Shown here: positions 26,853-36,708 of the stretch, piece after piece
How positions within the stretch are numbered: position 1 is the first letter of the stretch
Layout of the letters: each line of letters starts with the position of its first letter
Source: Taibaiella sp. KBW10
GTDB lineage: Bacteria; Bacteroidota; Bacteroidia; Chitinophagales; Chitinophagaceae
Direction of reading: 5' to 3'
Assembly (NCBI RefSeq): GCF_003852495.1
Contig: NZ_QAJI01000004.1
Location: forward strand, 463,111-527,110
DNA: 64,000 nucleotides
Program-made: the position numbers and the translations under genes
Notes under the pieces: model-generated
Seen by the model: only the letters and a program-made list of their open reading frames with translations
Told to the model about the DNA's origin: nothing
Databases searched by the model: none

Positions 26853-27350
26853 ATGTCTCATTCTTTACGCAATTATATTACCCTCGGCTTTATTGCTTGT
26901 TTATTATTTTCTTGTAAAAGTACTAACTCTCCAAAGGCAGTCACCGAGACTTTCCTGGTGAGTGTAGCCCGTCTCGACATTAATGCTGCGCGGAATTATT
27001 CCACCAGGCCCACCTGGGATTTCCTGAAAGTATTGGATAAATCGACTAAAGACTTGACTCCGGAACAAAAGGAGAGCTTCCTGAATGGCTTCAAAGTGAA
27101 GATACTGGGCGAAAAGAAATTGAATGACAGCACGGCGATGGTGCGCTTCAGTACCACGCCCGTATTATTACCTTTCAACGAACTGGAACTAAAAGCAGAG
27201 AAGAACCTGGAGGGCAATATCAAATGGAAAGTGAACTATACAACGCTCTCTTATGTGGAGGCCGACACCTCTATTCAGGAGGTGATGATGCCCGGAGTGG
27301 ACTCTCTTGAGGAACAATTAGAGCTATTGAACACGCCATCTGCTAAATAA
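26853..27350 (+). CDS. DUF4878-like lipoprotein
   Basis: A 165-residue lipoprotein with lipobox LLFSC (lipidated Cys21). The mature domain matches the NTF2-like DUF4878 pattern: [25 protein letters not shown], a helical middle ([17 protein letters not shown]), then strands [17 protein letters not shown] and [10 protein letters not shown]. Such proteins face the periplasm and have no assigned activity. Its start is 5 bases after the upstream stop, so it is the second gene of a two-gene operon. Confidence 0.85.
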   Translation: MSHSLRNYITLGFIACLLFSCKSTNSPKAVTETFLVSVARLDINAARNYSTRPTWDFLKVLDKSTKDLTPEQKESFLNGFKVKILGEKKLNDSTAMVRFSTTPVLLPFNELELKAEKNLEGNIKWKVNYTTLSYVEADTSIQEVMMPGVDSLEEQLELLNTPSAK

Positions 27351-27385
27351 AAGCCGCTTTATCTTTTTATTAAAAGATAGTTTAG

Positions 27386-27393
27386 TACTTTTG
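27386..27393 (+). promoter_or_regulatory. Promoter -7 box (TACTTTTG) of metK
   Basis: TAnnTTTG match. It overlaps the in-frame ATG at 27391, so translation must begin downstream at 27433. Confidence 0.6.
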
Positions 27394-27432
27394 AAATCAT
27401 TTTTTACACAACAAATCATATTAAATATAACA

Positions 27433-28686
27433 ATGCCTTATTTATTCACATCTGAATCCGTATCTGAAGGACATCCTGACAAAATTGCCGATCAAATTTC
27501 TGACGCGCTGATTGATAATTTTCTTGCATTTGATAAAAATAGTAAAGTAGCTTGTGAAACGCTGGTTACTACCGGACAGGTAGTATTGGCGGGAGAAGTA
27601 AAATCCACTGCTTATCTTGATGTACAGGAAATAGCCCGTAACGTCATTAAAAAGATCGGGTATACTAAGAGTGAGTATATGTTTGAAGCGAATAGCTGTG
27701 GAATTATTTCTGCTATTCATGAGCAGTCTCCGGACATCAACCAAGGTGTAGAGCGCAAAAGCAAAGAAGAGCAAGGTGCTGGTGATCAGGGTATGATGTT
27801 TGGTTATGCAACCAACGAAACAAAGAACTATATGCCTTTGGCCCTGGATTTGGCCAATACGCTACTGATCGAATTAGCCGCACTGCGCAGAGAAGATAAA
27901 GAGATTAAATATTTACGTCCTGATGCGAAAAGCCAGGTAACTTTAGAATACAGCGACAACCACAAACCGCAAAGAATTGATGCGATTGTAATCTCAACAC
28001 AACATGATGATTTCGATACAGAGAAAAGCATGTTGAAAAAAATCGAAAAAGACATCAAGGAAATCCTGATTCCGCGTGTGATCAAAAAATATCCTGAATA
28101 CAAACATTTCTTCAATAATAAAATCAATTACCACATTAACCCAACCGGTAAATTTGTAATTGGTGGACCACATGGTGATACCGGTCTTACCGGTAGAAAA
28201 ATCATCGTAGATACTTATGGTGGTAAAGGGGCACATGGTGGTGGTGCCTTTAGTGGTAAAGATCCTAGTAAGGTAGATAGAAGTGCCGCTTATGCTACAA
28301 GACATATTGCCAAAAACATGGTCGCTGCAGGTATTTGCGATGAAATTCTGGTACAGGTATCTTATGCGATTGGTGTGGCACAACCTATGGGTATTTTTGT
28401 AGATACCAAAGGAACGGCAAAAGTAGATATGAACGACGGACAAATTGCAAAAATTGTATCCGAATTGTTCGATATGCGCCCTTATGCTATTGAAACCAGA
28501 TTAAAATTAAGAAATCCTATCTATAGCGAAACGGCCGCTTACGGACACATGGGCAGAACGAACGAAATCAAAGAAGTAACCTTCTACGATCATAACAAAA
28601 AGCCTAAAAAGATTAAGGTAGAACTGTTTACCTGGGAGAAACTGGACTACGTGGCTAAGGTGAAAAAAGCTTTTGGCATAAAATAA
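27433..28686 (+). CDS. metK: S-adenosylmethionine synthetase
   Basis: A 417-residue methionine adenosyltransferase that makes SAM from methionine and ATP. The N-terminal ATP site [12 protein letters not shown] is at 13-24, [12 protein letters not shown] at 115-126 and, near 240, [21 protein letters not shown] is followed by [20 protein letters not shown]. The middle domain has an insertion ([20 protein letters not shown]) that makes it somewhat longer than the E. coli enzyme, as is usual in Bacteroidota. The start at 27433 is fixed by the promoter position and family alignment. No SAM riboswitch is visible in the 40-base leader. Confidence 0.97.
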   Translation: MPYLFTSESVSEGHPDKIADQISDALIDNFLAFDKNSKVACETLVTTGQVVLAGEVKSTAYLDVQEIARNVIKKIGYTKSEYMFEANSCGIISAIHEQSPDINQGVERKSKEEQGAGDQGMMFGYATNETKNYMPLALDLANTLLIELAALRREDKEIKYLRPDAKSQVTLEYSDNHKPQRIDAIVISTQHDDFDTEKSMLKKIEKDIKEILIPRVIKKYPEYKHFFNNKINYHINPTGKFVIGGPHGDTGLTGRKIIVDTYGGKGAHGGGAFSGKDPSKVDRSAAYATRHIAKNMVAAGICDEILVQVSYAIGVAQPMGIFVDTKGTAKVDMNDGQIAKIVSELFDMRPYAIETRLKLRNPIYSETAAYGHMGRTNEIKEVTFYDHNKKPKKIKVELFTWEKLDYVAKVKKAFGIK

Positions 28687-28736
28687 TGACTTTTCGATAT
28701 CTTTATATATCTTTATAAAAATTAACGAATTATTAT

Positions 28737-29177
28737 ATGAAAAAGACCCTGTTTCTTATGATGTTTGCAGCTACCGCTTTTATGGCCTGTAACAAAAATG
28801 AAGGAAAGCCTACCTCTGAAAGCGTTGGAAAAGTGTTGCAGCAAAAAACCTGGCGTATGACCATTTATTTTGATGACGGCAATGATAAACTGACTAACTA
28901 TACAGGATATGCCTTTACTTTTTCTGCCAATAACAGTGTGATGGCGGTAAGAAACTTTGTAACTAAATATGGTAGCTGGAAAGATTCCATGATTACCGAT
29001 ACGGTTACCAAAACAAAAGTGGCTTCTTTTTATATGGATTTCGGTAATGAGAAACCATTTCGCGATCTGAATAAGAACTGGGAAATCGTTACAAAAGATA
29101 CCAAATCAATACATTTAAGACAAAAGGATAAGCCCGTAAATCCTTATGACGAAATATATTTCAACCTTAATTATTAA
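28737..29177 (+). CDS. Lipoprotein of unknown function
   Basis: A 146-residue lipoprotein with lipobox FMAC (lipidated Cys18). The remaining sequence is beta-rich (TWRMTIYFDDGNDKLTNYTGYAFTF, a repeated MAVRNFVTKYGSW pattern, ending KPVNPYDEIYFNLNY) and resembles the lipocalin-like small lipoproteins of Bacteroidota, in which strand pairs read as "model error"-type descriptors; I cannot assign it further. It is 50 bases downstream of metK and ends at a strong terminator. Confidence 0.75.
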   Translation: MKKTLFLMMFAATAFMACNKNEGKPTSESVGKVLQQKTWRMTIYFDDGNDKLTNYTGYAFTFSANNSVMAVRNFVTKYGSWKDSMITDTVTKTKVASFYMDFGNEKPFRDLNKNWEIVTKDTKSIHLRQKDKPVNPYDEIYFNLNY

Positions 29178-29212
29178 TCAAAAAGCAACTCTTAAAGAGT
29201 TGCTTTTTGATT
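29176..29212. terminator. Convergent terminator
   Basis: AATCAAAAAGCAACTC pairs with GAGTTGCTTTTTGATT around a short TTAAA loop. A/T tails on both sides suit the lipoprotein gene (plus) and the methyltransferase gene (minus, stop at 29234). Confidence 0.85.
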
Positions 29213-29233
29213 ATATATGATCAGTATTGATTA

Positions 29234-30037
29234 TTATAATGGTTTCGTCGCTTTTAAGGCATATACCATCGGGATTTTATGCTCCAGATGGGCAATGCGG
29301 AACTTACCGGGTTCAAATTCCACCGTATTGAAAAAACAGTTATAGGGAGCATAATCATACTCATTAAAACAGTCTATCGACAGTTTATTCCCGATCAGGC
29401 TAGTCAATACTTCGGCAATCCCGTGGTTCCAGTTCACATAAGACAGGTTAATGTCGGCTTCCCTGTCGGCATAAGTACCCTCCTGGGTTTCCAGGATCGG
29501 CCCGGAATTAAAATAATCGTAGCCTACTTTTGTAAACTGATCATCAAACATCCAGACTACCGGGTGAAATTCCGCAAAAACGAATTGCCCCCCGGGTTTC
29601 AGGTATTGTGCCACGATGTTTGCCCAACGGTCCAGATCCGGTAACCAACCGATCGTACCATAACTGGTAAACACAATATCAAATTGCGTATCCAAATGCT
29701 GTGGCAAGTCATAAAGAGCACAACAAACAAACGTTGCATCTTCACCCGTTTGCGCCGCTAATTCCCGCGCGCGTTCAATCGCCTCGTCCGATAAGTCTAC
29801 ACCGGTTACTTTGGCGCCCATACGCGCTAAAGAAATACTATCCTGTCCGAAATGACATTGGAGATGTAAGACCGTCTTGCCTTTAAGATCACCCAAAAGC
29901 GCCAGCTCGATTTCTTTCAAAGACGTTTTTCCCTGCAGAAAGCCGGCTACATCATAAAATTCAGAGCTGAGGTGACTTGCCACCCGCTCATTCCAGGATT
30001 GTTTATTAATAGCAATATAATTAATTTGATCGCTCAT
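29234..30037 (-). CDS. SAM-dependent methyltransferase (class I)
   Basis: A 267-residue soluble methyltransferase. SAM-binding motif I is LHLQCHFGQDSISLARMGAK (about 57-76), followed by the acidic loop VTGVDLSDEAIERAREL, and motif IV FDIVFTSYGTIGWLPDLDRW. The C-terminal part is aromatic-rich and may define the substrate, which I cannot name. The ATG overlaps the end of the upstream acetyltransferase gene by 17 bases, so the two are translationally coupled. Confidence 0.92.
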   Translation of the reverse strand: MSDQINYIAINKQSWNERVASHLSSEFYDVAGFLQGKTSLKEIELALLGDLKGKTVLHLQCHFGQDSISLARMGAKVTGVDLSDEAIERARELAAQTGEDATFVCCALYDLPQHLDTQFDIVFTSYGTIGWLPDLDRWANIVAQYLKPGGQFVFAEFHPVVWMFDDQFTKVGYDYFNSGPILETQEGTYADREADINLSYVNWNHGIAEVLTSLIGNKLSIDCFNEYDYAPYNCFFNTVEFEPGKFRIAHLEHKIPMVYALKATKPL

Positions 30038-30542
30038 AATCTGTTCTTCTTACAGCGTATATCAGTTCGTCGATATAACGTCCATTTTTAAAAATAGTGT
30101 TTTTCATATGGGCTTCTAAAAGAAAGCCATTTTTTATCAAAACGCTTTGGGAAACGATATTATTACCAAAGGTCTTTGCAAATATACGATTGATATCGAA
30201 TGCTTTAAAGGCAAAGACAATCATCTGCGGAATGGCCCTACTGATAATACCCCTACCCCAATACGTTTCGCCCAACCAATAACCCAGTTCGGCATTTTTA
30301 CGCATAATATCTGTTTGTGGATGAATACCAATACCACCCACCGCCTTACCATTTACTTCAATAGCAAAGATATGAACGGGGTCTGCTAGTGTGGCGAATT
30401 CAATAAAAGACAGTCCTTTCTCTCTGGTATAAGGATATGGAAACATATCCGTCATAAACTGAGCGATATTAGGGTTGTTAGCCTGTTCCAACAGGCTATC
30501 CAGATCTGTTTTTTGCCAGGGCCTTAAAAGAAAATCTGTCAT
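30021..30542 (-). CDS. GNAT family N-acetyltransferase (RimJ/RimL-like)
   Basis: A 173-residue acetyltransferase of the RimJ/RimL type: LLRPWQKTDLDSLLEQANNPNIAQFM at the N-terminus, the beta4 strand VGGIGIHPQ, then LGYWLGETYWGRGIISRAIPQMIVFAF, the acetyl-CoA loop, and FAKTFGNNIVSQSVLIKNGF. It probably acetylates an alpha-amino group of a protein or a small amine. ATG 30542 is preferred to TTG 30563. It is first in a two-gene operon with the methyltransferase; the joint substrate, if any, is unknown. Confidence 0.92.
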   Translation of the reverse strand: MTDFLLRPWQKTDLDSLLEQANNPNIAQFMTDMFPYPYTREKGLSFIEFATLADPVHIFAIEVNGKAVGGIGIHPQTDIMRKNAELGYWLGETYWGRGIISRAIPQMIVFAFKAFDINRIFAKTFGNNIVSQSVLIKNGFLLEAHMKNTIFKNGRYIDELIYAVRRTDYERSN

Positions 30543-30675
30543 GCTAATTGTTTGCTGAGCCAATTCCGCTCATGGTTACTTGAAGTATATCTATTGTTTT
30601 TTATTAGTCGCAAAGACTTCTGTCAACGTATGTTTTACTGCCATAAGCTTTGTAAACACCGATTGCAACATAAAA

Positions 30676-31368
30676 TTATTCCGGTTTATATTTTAAAAAG
30701 ATACCCGTATCAAAAGCCGTCCATAAACAAGCCTTTTGCCCACAGGCTTTTAGCGCATTATTGGACCAAGTATTACAGGTGCCAAACAGGCTGTAGCTTC
30801 CTACTGCTTCATAAAAGGCATCATTCCGCCCATAGTTGGCATTGGTCACAATGTGTTTAAAATGCCCGCTGCTATCCGTTTGGAATGTTTTCCTAATATA
30901 AGAAATTAACCGTGAATATTGTACTTCGCTGATCATGATTTTGCGGCAACGCGCTCCTTCGGTCATAGTCTTATAATAAGTAGCGTGAATGGCGGTATTC
31001 CCTAAGCCAAAAACAGCTTTAAAGGCAACGGAGGCTTTCAGGTCTGACCATTCGGGTGTCTCGAGATAAAAACCTTTATCACCCCAGCCCATGGCCAGGT
31101 AAGGCAAAGCGGTATCGTTGGCAAGGGTATTGCTGTAGCGGATCTCTTGTGTCCAATCCATCTGCTCCGTTTTCGCAGGCATTACGATATCGGTATGCAC
31201 CCCGTTTGTAAGGATATAAATCGCTATTTCTTCCGGGGCATCCGGTTCTTTTTTCACCGTAATACGTGCAGTAATATACTCCACCGATAAATAGAGCAAT
31301 ATTAAAATAACAAAAGCGAGCACACTTTTGCCTAGAATAATCAAGGTATTTTTTAGGGTACGATTCAT
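30676..31368 (-). CDS. DUF2459/TIGR02117-type membrane-anchored protein
   Basis: A 230-residue protein with an N-terminal membrane anchor (about 8-28) and an extracytoplasmic domain. The diagnostic block is IYILTNGVHTDIVMPAKTEQMDW (about 49-71), followed by YLAMGWGDKGFYLETPEW and, near the C-terminus, SLFGTCNTWSNNALKACG with a conserved-looking Cys-Asn-Trp motif. The family is uncharacterised; the layout (anchor, His-Thr-Asp, Cys-Asn) suggests an enzyme of the papain-like NlpC type, which is only inference. Promoter box at 31388-31395. Confidence 0.88.
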   Translation of the reverse strand: MNRTLKNTLIILGKSVLAFVILILLYLSVEYITARITVKKEPDAPEEIAIYILTNGVHTDIVMPAKTEQMDWTQEIRYSNTLANDTALPYLAMGWGDKGFYLETPEWSDLKASVAFKAVFGLGNTAIHATYYKTMTEGARCRKIMISEVQYSRLISYIRKTFQTDSSGHFKHIVTNANYGRNDAFYEAVGSYSLFGTCNTWSNNALKACGQKACLWTAFDTGIFLKYKPE

Positions 31369-31387
31369 ATCGGGGCTTTAGAATAAA

Positions 31388-31395
31388 CAAATGTA
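31388..31395 (-). promoter_or_regulatory. Promoter -7 box (TACATTTG)
   Basis: TAnnTTTG match on the minus strand, 20 bases upstream of the DUF2459 gene ATG. Confidence 0.5.
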
Positions 31396-31439
31396 TATTG
31401 CTTTATACCCTGTTATCTCAAATGGTAACCCTTTTCAAT

Positions 31440-31862
31440 TCAGGATTTACGAAGTAATTTTTCAATTGCTTCTTTATAGCCCTCAAGGCCTTTTCCTGTA
31501 ATCATGTGCTGTGCATACGCTGCTGTGTACGTATGTTGCCTATAGGCTTCTCTTTGATAAATATCCGAAATATGCACTTCTATAATGGGCATATCCAGGC
31601 AAGCCAAAGCATCTGCAAGGGCAATGCTGGTATGACCATAAGCGGCTGGATTAAGTATCAGGCCGTCATACTGCCCTATCATCAACTGCAGTTCATCAAT
31701 CAATGCACCTTCATGATTACTCTGGAAATAAGAGAGCGTCACCTCCGGAAAGTGAGCACTTAATGTTGCAAAATAATCTTCAAAACGAGTGCTGCCATAT
31801 AACTCCGGCTGTCTTGTACCCAATAAATTCAGATTGGGGCCATTCATAATTTTGATCTTCAT
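31440..31862 (-). CDS. aroQ: Type II 3-dehydroquinate dehydratase
   Basis: A 140-residue shikimate-pathway enzyme that dehydrates 3-dehydroquinate to 3-dehydroshikimate. Motifs are MNGPNLNLLGTRQPELYG at residues 6-23 with the catalytic Tyr22, a FQSNHEGALIDEL block with Asn and His, NPAAYGHTSIALADAL with the catalytic His, and IEVHISDIYQREAYR. Length fits the dodecameric type II class. Monocistronic, divergent from the M13 peptidase gene. Confidence 0.97.
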   Translation of the reverse strand: MKIKIMNGPNLNLLGTRQPELYGSTRFEDYFATLSAHFPEVTLSYFQSNHEGALIDELQLMIGQYDGLILNPAAYGHTSIALADALACLDMPIIEVHISDIYQREAYRQHTYTAAYAQHMITGKGLEGYKEAIEKLLRKS

Positions 31863-31998
31863 ATACTTTATTACAGGTTTACAGAAATCTTATACGTATT
31901 AATATTATATAAATCCCCCTTATTTTACCCCTTGCGAAATTACGTTCTTAAGCTACAATAAGTTATTTTTACCTTCAAAATATAAAATTTCAAGAAAA

Positions 31999-34056
31999 AT
32001 GAAGTTCCAAAAAATAGTTTTAGCCACTTACCTGATGTGTGGTAGTGCTATGCTTAGTCAGTTGCATGCACAAGGGGAATTGAACACCTCTGCTAAAGAT
32101 TTCAAATTTATTGATCCCAAAAACATGGACCTGTCGGTGAAGCCGGGAGACAATTTCTTTGAATATGCCAATGGTGCCTGGTTAAGAACTACTGAAATCC
32201 CGGGAGACAAAACCCGCTGGGGCAGTTTTGATGAATTAAGAGACAGAACAAATAAAGCCGTACAAAAATTATTGGTTGATGTAAGCAGTGGTAGTAATGC
32301 AGCTAAAGGCACAAAAGAATATAATGTAGCCAGCTTTTACAAAAGCGGTATGAATACTGAGGCGATCAACAAACTTGGGGTAAACGCCATCAAACCGGAA
32401 CTGGATGCGATCAAAGGCATTAAAACACCACAACAAATCCTGGATGTGGTAACGATGCTTACAAAGAAAGGAATCCAAACGGTGATGAACGGATATATCG
32501 GACCTGATGATAAAGATGTAACCAAGATAATTGTACAATTTGGTCAGGGTGGTCTTGGTTTACCTTCTAAAGATTATTATACCGATAAAGATGAAAATGC
32601 GGTAAAAAACAGAGCAGCTTATACCAAATACATTACGGATATCTTAATCGCTTCCGGACAAACGGCTGCTGAAGCCGCTAAGAATGCAACTGCTGTATTT
32701 GCTTTGGAAAGCAAATTGGCTACCGCTTCTTATTTCCCTACAGAAATGCGCGATCCACAAAAGATGTATAATAAATTTTCTTTAGCCGCATTTTCTAAAC
32801 AAACACCAAATATTAACTGGAGTACGCTGTTTGGTAAATTAGGTATTAAAGGTCAATCAGAAATGCTGATCAGTAATCCCAATTACTACAAAGCGGTTTC
32901 TAAAGAAATCACGGCTACTCCATTGGCTAGCTGGAAACAATATTTATTGTTCCATACCCTGAGCCATATGTCTCCTTATTTAAGCGACAATTTCGAAAAC
33001 CTGAGTTTCGAATTTTACGGTAAAACCTTAAGTGGACAAAAAATGCAAACACCCCGTTGGGAGCGCGTAATGGGTGTGATCAACGGAAGCATCGGTGATC
33101 AGCTGGGACAATTATATGTAGACAAAAACTTTCAGCCGGAAGCAAAAGAAAAAATGCTGGAATTGGTGAATAACCTTCAAGTCGCCTTTGGAGACAGAAT
33201 TAAACAGTTAGACTGGATGAGTGCTGCTACCAAGACTAAGGCCATGACCAAGCTGAACTCTTTCATGAAGAAAATCGGATATCCCGACAAATGGAAAGAC
33301 TATAGCGCACTCACGATTACAGAAAACAACTATGCACAGAATGTCTTAAAGGCATCTGCTTTTGAATATGACTATTACCTGTCTAAATTGGGTAAACCGG
33401 TAGACAGAACAGAATGGGGCATGACGCCGAATACAGTAAATGCTTATTATAACCCGGCATTTAACGAAATCGTTTTCCCTGCTGCCATTTTACAATTCCC
33501 CTTCTTCGACTTCAATGCTGATGATGCGGTAAACTATGGTGGTATCGGTGCGGTGATCGGGCATGAGATGACCCACGGTTTTGATGACCAGGGAGCACAA
33601 TATGCTGCCGATGGTAACCTTAAAAACTGGTGGACTCCAGAAGATGAAAAGAAATTCAAAGGAAAAACACAGGTTGTCGTAAACCAGTTCAACAGCTATA
33701 AAGTACTGGATACAGTAGCAGTAAACGGAGAGCTGACTTTGGGTGAAAACATCGCGGATTTGGGTGGACTGGCTGTTGCCTATGAAGCATTTAAGAAAAC
33801 GAAACAAGGACAAAGTTCTGAGAAAATAGATGGCTTTAGCCCCGATCAACGCTTTTTCTTAAGCTGGGCACAGATCTGGAGAGGAAAAGCTACCGATAAG
33901 CGTACTTTACAGCTGATCAAGATCGATCCGCACTCTCCGGGTGTATGGAGAGCAATTGGTCCTTTGAGCAATTTTGAACCTTTCTATAAAGCATTCAACA
34001 TTCAACCCGGCGACAAAATGTACCGTCCGGAAAATGAAAGAGCTAAAATCTGGTAA
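31999..34056 (+). CDS. M13 family zinc metallopeptidase (PepO/neprilysin-like)
   Basis: A 685-residue exported peptidase. A signal peptide (1-25, ending LHA-Q) precedes the mature domain (PGDNFFEYANGAWLRTTEIPGDKTRWGSF), typical of M13. Zinc-binding HEMTH is at 522-526 in VIGHEMTHGFDDQGAQYAADGN. The third ligand is in ENIADLGG (583-587) and DPHSPGVWR near the C-terminus binds substrate. It ends in the family's ...IW. It probably degrades peptides in the periplasm. Leader: a weak -7 box, TACCTTCA. Confidence 0.96.
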   Translation: MKFQKIVLATYLMCGSAMLSQLHAQGELNTSAKDFKFIDPKNMDLSVKPGDNFFEYANGAWLRTTEIPGDKTRWGSFDELRDRTNKAVQKLLVDVSSGSNAAKGTKEYNVASFYKSGMNTEAINKLGVNAIKPELDAIKGIKTPQQILDVVTMLTKKGIQTVMNGYIGPDDKDVTKIIVQFGQGGLGLPSKDYYTDKDENAVKNRAAYTKYITDILIASGQTAAEAAKNATAVFALESKLATASYFPTEMRDPQKMYNKFSLAAFSKQTPNINWSTLFGKLGIKGQSEMLISNPNYYKAVSKEITATPLASWKQYLLFHTLSHMSPYLSDNFENLSFEFYGKTLSGQKMQTPRWERVMGVINGSIGDQLGQLYVDKNFQPEAKEKMLELVNNLQVAFGDRIKQLDWMSAATKTKAMTKLNSFMKKIGYPDKWKDYSALTITENNYAQNVLKASAFEYDYYLSKLGKPVDRTEWGMTPNTVNAYYNPAFNEIVFPAAILQFPFFDFNADDAVNYGGIGAVIGHEMTHGFDDQGAQYAADGNLKNWWTPEDEKKFKGKTQVVVNQFNSYKVLDTVAVNGELTLGENIADLGGLAVAYEAFKKTKQGQSSEKIDGFSPDQRFFLSWAQIWRGKATDKRTLQLIKIDPHSPGVWRAIGPLSNFEPFYKAFNIQPGDKMYRPENERAKIW

Positions 34057-34066
34057 TCCGGATAAA

Positions 34067-34118
34067 TTATATAAAAATGAAAGCGCCCGAATGATCGGGC
34101 GCTTTCATTTTTATATAA
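34067..34118. terminator. Convergent terminator
   Basis: A 24-bp perfect stem (34067-34090 with 34095-34118) around an ATGA loop, with a GC-rich top and A/T outer arms. It serves the M13 gene (plus) and the M14 gene (minus, stop 34130). Confidence 0.93.
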
Positions 34119-34129
34119 CATTTAGGTTT

Positions 34130-36514
34130 TTATGGTAACACAATCATCTTCTTGACCTCTGACCTAAGCCCTTGGTCAGAAACAATATGGTAGAAATATA
34201 CACCACTGCTGTATGGGCGCAGATCCAAATCGAAGCTTTCTGTTCCCGGATTTAATCGCTCTTGAACGATGATTCTTCCAGTCGCATCGGTTATGTTCAA
34301 GTAATATTGGTGCTTTTTTTGCGGCAACTTGTATACAATCCGCGTATTGGTCGTACAGGGATTCGGTACATTTTGTAAGGTAATACCCGATAACTGCCGT
34401 TCCTTAATTCCCACATTACCCCCTATCTTCACCACCGCCATTTCATCAAAATAAAAACCATCTTTCTCTCCTCCCGGGTCTGATTTTAAGGTAAAGCGTA
34501 TGTTTATTTTCTTGCCCAGATAATCCTTCAGGTCAATATATTCTTTAACCCATTCCGATTGGCTACCATCATAAATAGCTTTCCTGTTGTTTTGTCTTTC
34601 ACTACCCAAATGACTGAACCGTCCACAAAGGATATTATAACTGCCATTTTCTTGAGCAGCAGAAACGGTTACATCATCATAGCTTTTTTCAATATCCCAT
34701 TTTGCATAAAAAGAAAGATAAGCTGCCGAAGCACCGGTAAGATCAATAGCCGTAGATGTGGTCACATTACTCGTACTCGACGCAGTATAATCGCCATTAG
34801 GACTTTCGGTAATGCTACCGCCGGGCGTTTGGAACTGAGTAGTAGAAACACCCCAACCATCACTGCTTTGTAGTCCGGCCATACTACTACCATTATTATG
34901 GAAAGCCGTATCGCCTGTTCCTATGTAACGGGTTACGGTATCGGAATGGCTAAAGCCATCCGCATTTTCCCATTTAAGGGCAAAACGAACCGTACTGCCC
35001 GGCGCGGCGCTGCTTATAATATTATATCCTATAGAATCTGCATAGTTTATTAAATGATCGGGATTATTAAACGTAACGGGCGCCACAAAACTGATATTCG
35101 ATGTAACAGGGATAAGTGATACCGTAAAGTTGCTGGTTCCCAGACCCACTCTCTTTAAGTTAAGGTGTACCCGTCCGGTGCCTACTTTCATAAACGGAGC
35201 ATCGGTGCTGAATAATTCAGCAAAGGGAGTGGCGAATTTTGCAAGATCCAGATTTTGATCCATCGTTTGCTTGGCAATTGGAATAATGCGGTTTGACATT
35301 GGCCAAAAGCCATCGCTTTCGTTTCCGGCTTCCGGTGTCATGGAAAAAATTTTGGGTTTTGACGTCTGCTCTCCATACATCCAGTCGTCACTATCTCCAT
35401 TCACCACATAACCAACTGTTTCATTTCCTGTGCCGGCTACAAATCCGCTACAGGAGGTCAGATCCTTTCCAAAATGCCTGAATGCAAGGGAGTCTGGCGT
35501 CTCCGCAGAAGGAATATGCCCCCAGGGATAAATAAGCAGGTTACTAAAGGTATGTGCATTTAAAGCCATTTTAAAAGAATGGCTGTTACAAAAAGCACGC
35601 ATTATCTGTGTTTCCGGCTCAGAGAAACCTGCGGTACCCTTGTAGCTTTCATCTTGTGAATCATTAGAAGAACCTAAATTATCATAACCCCAAAACTGAC
35701 CGTAGTTCCTGTTAATATCTACACCAAAACTGCCATCCCCATTATTTCTGCGGTTCTTGCGCCACATACCGCCGCCATTGGGATTAGTGGTTTCATTATA
35801 AATGTAGCCATCGGGATTGAGGCAGGGTACAAAATACATTTCTGTATGATCTACTAAATATTTTACATAATCATCGGTAGCATAATTTTCCAGCAGATAC
35901 CACATATAGAATATTAACTGAGATAAAGATTCTGCTTCACGGGCATGATGTAGTGCAGAGTACATCACTTGTGGCCGCGTGCTGGCGACATCCGCATTTT
36001 GGCTGATTTTTACATAGTATATAGGCCGGCCCTCAATAGTAGTCAAGGTTGTAGAAATAGGCTGTTTTACGGTGATTAAAGTAGGGTATTTACTCCGCAT
36101 ACTATCCAGTGCCCGTAAGAGTTCCTGGTATTTATAAAAACCGCCCATTGTGCCTAATTGAAAATTAACAGGTGTTGCATACACTTCACAGGCATCACAA
36201 CCTTCCCCACCAAAAGCCTTCTGAGTGGTTTGCTCTTTATTTCTATTGGCATAATAAGTGCTCACATCTTCTATTTGAATTTCATAGGGCAAGCCGGATG
36301 CTTTGATCTTTGTGAGCTCCCAGGGAGAAAAATCAGAAATGAAGTATTGGTCTTTTTTAAAAGTTCCGTGATCAACGGCGATACCCGCTTCAGCTAATTG
36401 TTTCAGGCCATCAGTACCTGTGGTAATCTTTACCCGGGAATAGATTTCCGGGGTTTGCGCATACATACTGCTACTGATTAGCAACAGAAAGAACGCATAG
36501 AAAAATTTAGTCAT
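34130..36514 (-). CDS. M14 zinc carboxypeptidase secreted by T9SS
   Basis: A 794-residue secreted peptidase. Signal peptide 1-20 (SMYA-Q), an N-terminal propeptide-like region to about 120, then the M14 domain (about 125-430). Zinc ligands His190 and Glu193 lie in LHHAREAES, VDINRNYG carries the substrate Arg/Asn pair, the third zinc His is in NAHTFSNLLIYPWGH, and the catalytic Glu is in MTPEAGNESDGFWP. A middle beta region and an LamG/MAM-like sandwich (about 545-700, YLSFYAKWDIEKSYDDVTV) precede a T9SS sorting domain (about 712-794, NVPNPCTTNTRIVYKL ... GVYFYHIVSD). It probably trims peptides outside the cell. Confidence 0.95.
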   Translation of the reverse strand: MTKFFYAFFLLLISSSMYAQTPEIYSRVKITTGTDGLKQLAEAGIAVDHGTFKKDQYFISDFSPWELTKIKASGLPYEIQIEDVSTYYANRNKEQTTQKAFGGEGCDACEVYATPVNFQLGTMGGFYKYQELLRALDSMRSKYPTLITVKQPISTTLTTIEGRPIYYVKISQNADVASTRPQVMYSALHHAREAESLSQLIFYMWYLLENYATDDYVKYLVDHTEMYFVPCLNPDGYIYNETTNPNGGGMWRKNRRNNGDGSFGVDINRNYGQFWGYDNLGSSNDSQDESYKGTAGFSEPETQIMRAFCNSHSFKMALNAHTFSNLLIYPWGHIPSAETPDSLAFRHFGKDLTSCSGFVAGTGNETVGYVVNGDSDDWMYGEQTSKPKIFSMTPEAGNESDGFWPMSNRIIPIAKQTMDQNLDLAKFATPFAELFSTDAPFMKVGTGRVHLNLKRVGLGTSNFTVSLIPVTSNISFVAPVTFNNPDHLINYADSIGYNIISSAAPGSTVRFALKWENADGFSHSDTVTRYIGTGDTAFHNNGSSMAGLQSSDGWGVSTTQFQTPGGSITESPNGDYTASSTSNVTTSTAIDLTGASAAYLSFYAKWDIEKSYDDVTVSAAQENGSYNILCGRFSHLGSERQNNRKAIYDGSQSEWVKEYIDLKDYLGKKINIRFTLKSDPGGEKDGFYFDEMAVVKIGGNVGIKERQLSGITLQNVPNPCTTNTRIVYKLPQKKHQYYLNITDATGRIIVQERLNPGTESFDLDLRPYSSGVYFYHIVSDQGLRSEVKKMIVLP

Positions 36515-36573
36515 AGTAGTGTGTGTTAAAGTGTAAAATAAATTATATAAAAAAACTTCTATGCAAGATAAAA

Positions 36574-36581
36574 CAAAATTA
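36574..36581 (-). promoter_or_regulatory. Promoter -7 box (TAATTTTG) of the M14 gene
   Basis: TAnnTTTG match on the minus strand with a leader of about 55 bases. Confidence 0.5.
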
Positions 36582-36606
36582 TTATATCCAATATAGGATC
36601 ATAAAA

Positions 36607-36647
36607 AATAAGCAGATCAGATGCAAAGGCATCCGGTCTGCTTATTT
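36607..36647 (-). terminator. Terminator after lipA
   Basis: A stem pairs AAAATAAGCAGA and TCTGCTTATTTT, with an inner GATGC/GCATC helix and an AAAG loop. A T-rich tail follows on the minus strand, about 60 bases past the lipA stop. Confidence 0.8.
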
Positions 36648-36708
36648 TTATCCCTATTTTATCCGAAACAGCTTGTAAAAAGTGTCCACGGGGAAAACGG
36701 AAAATATC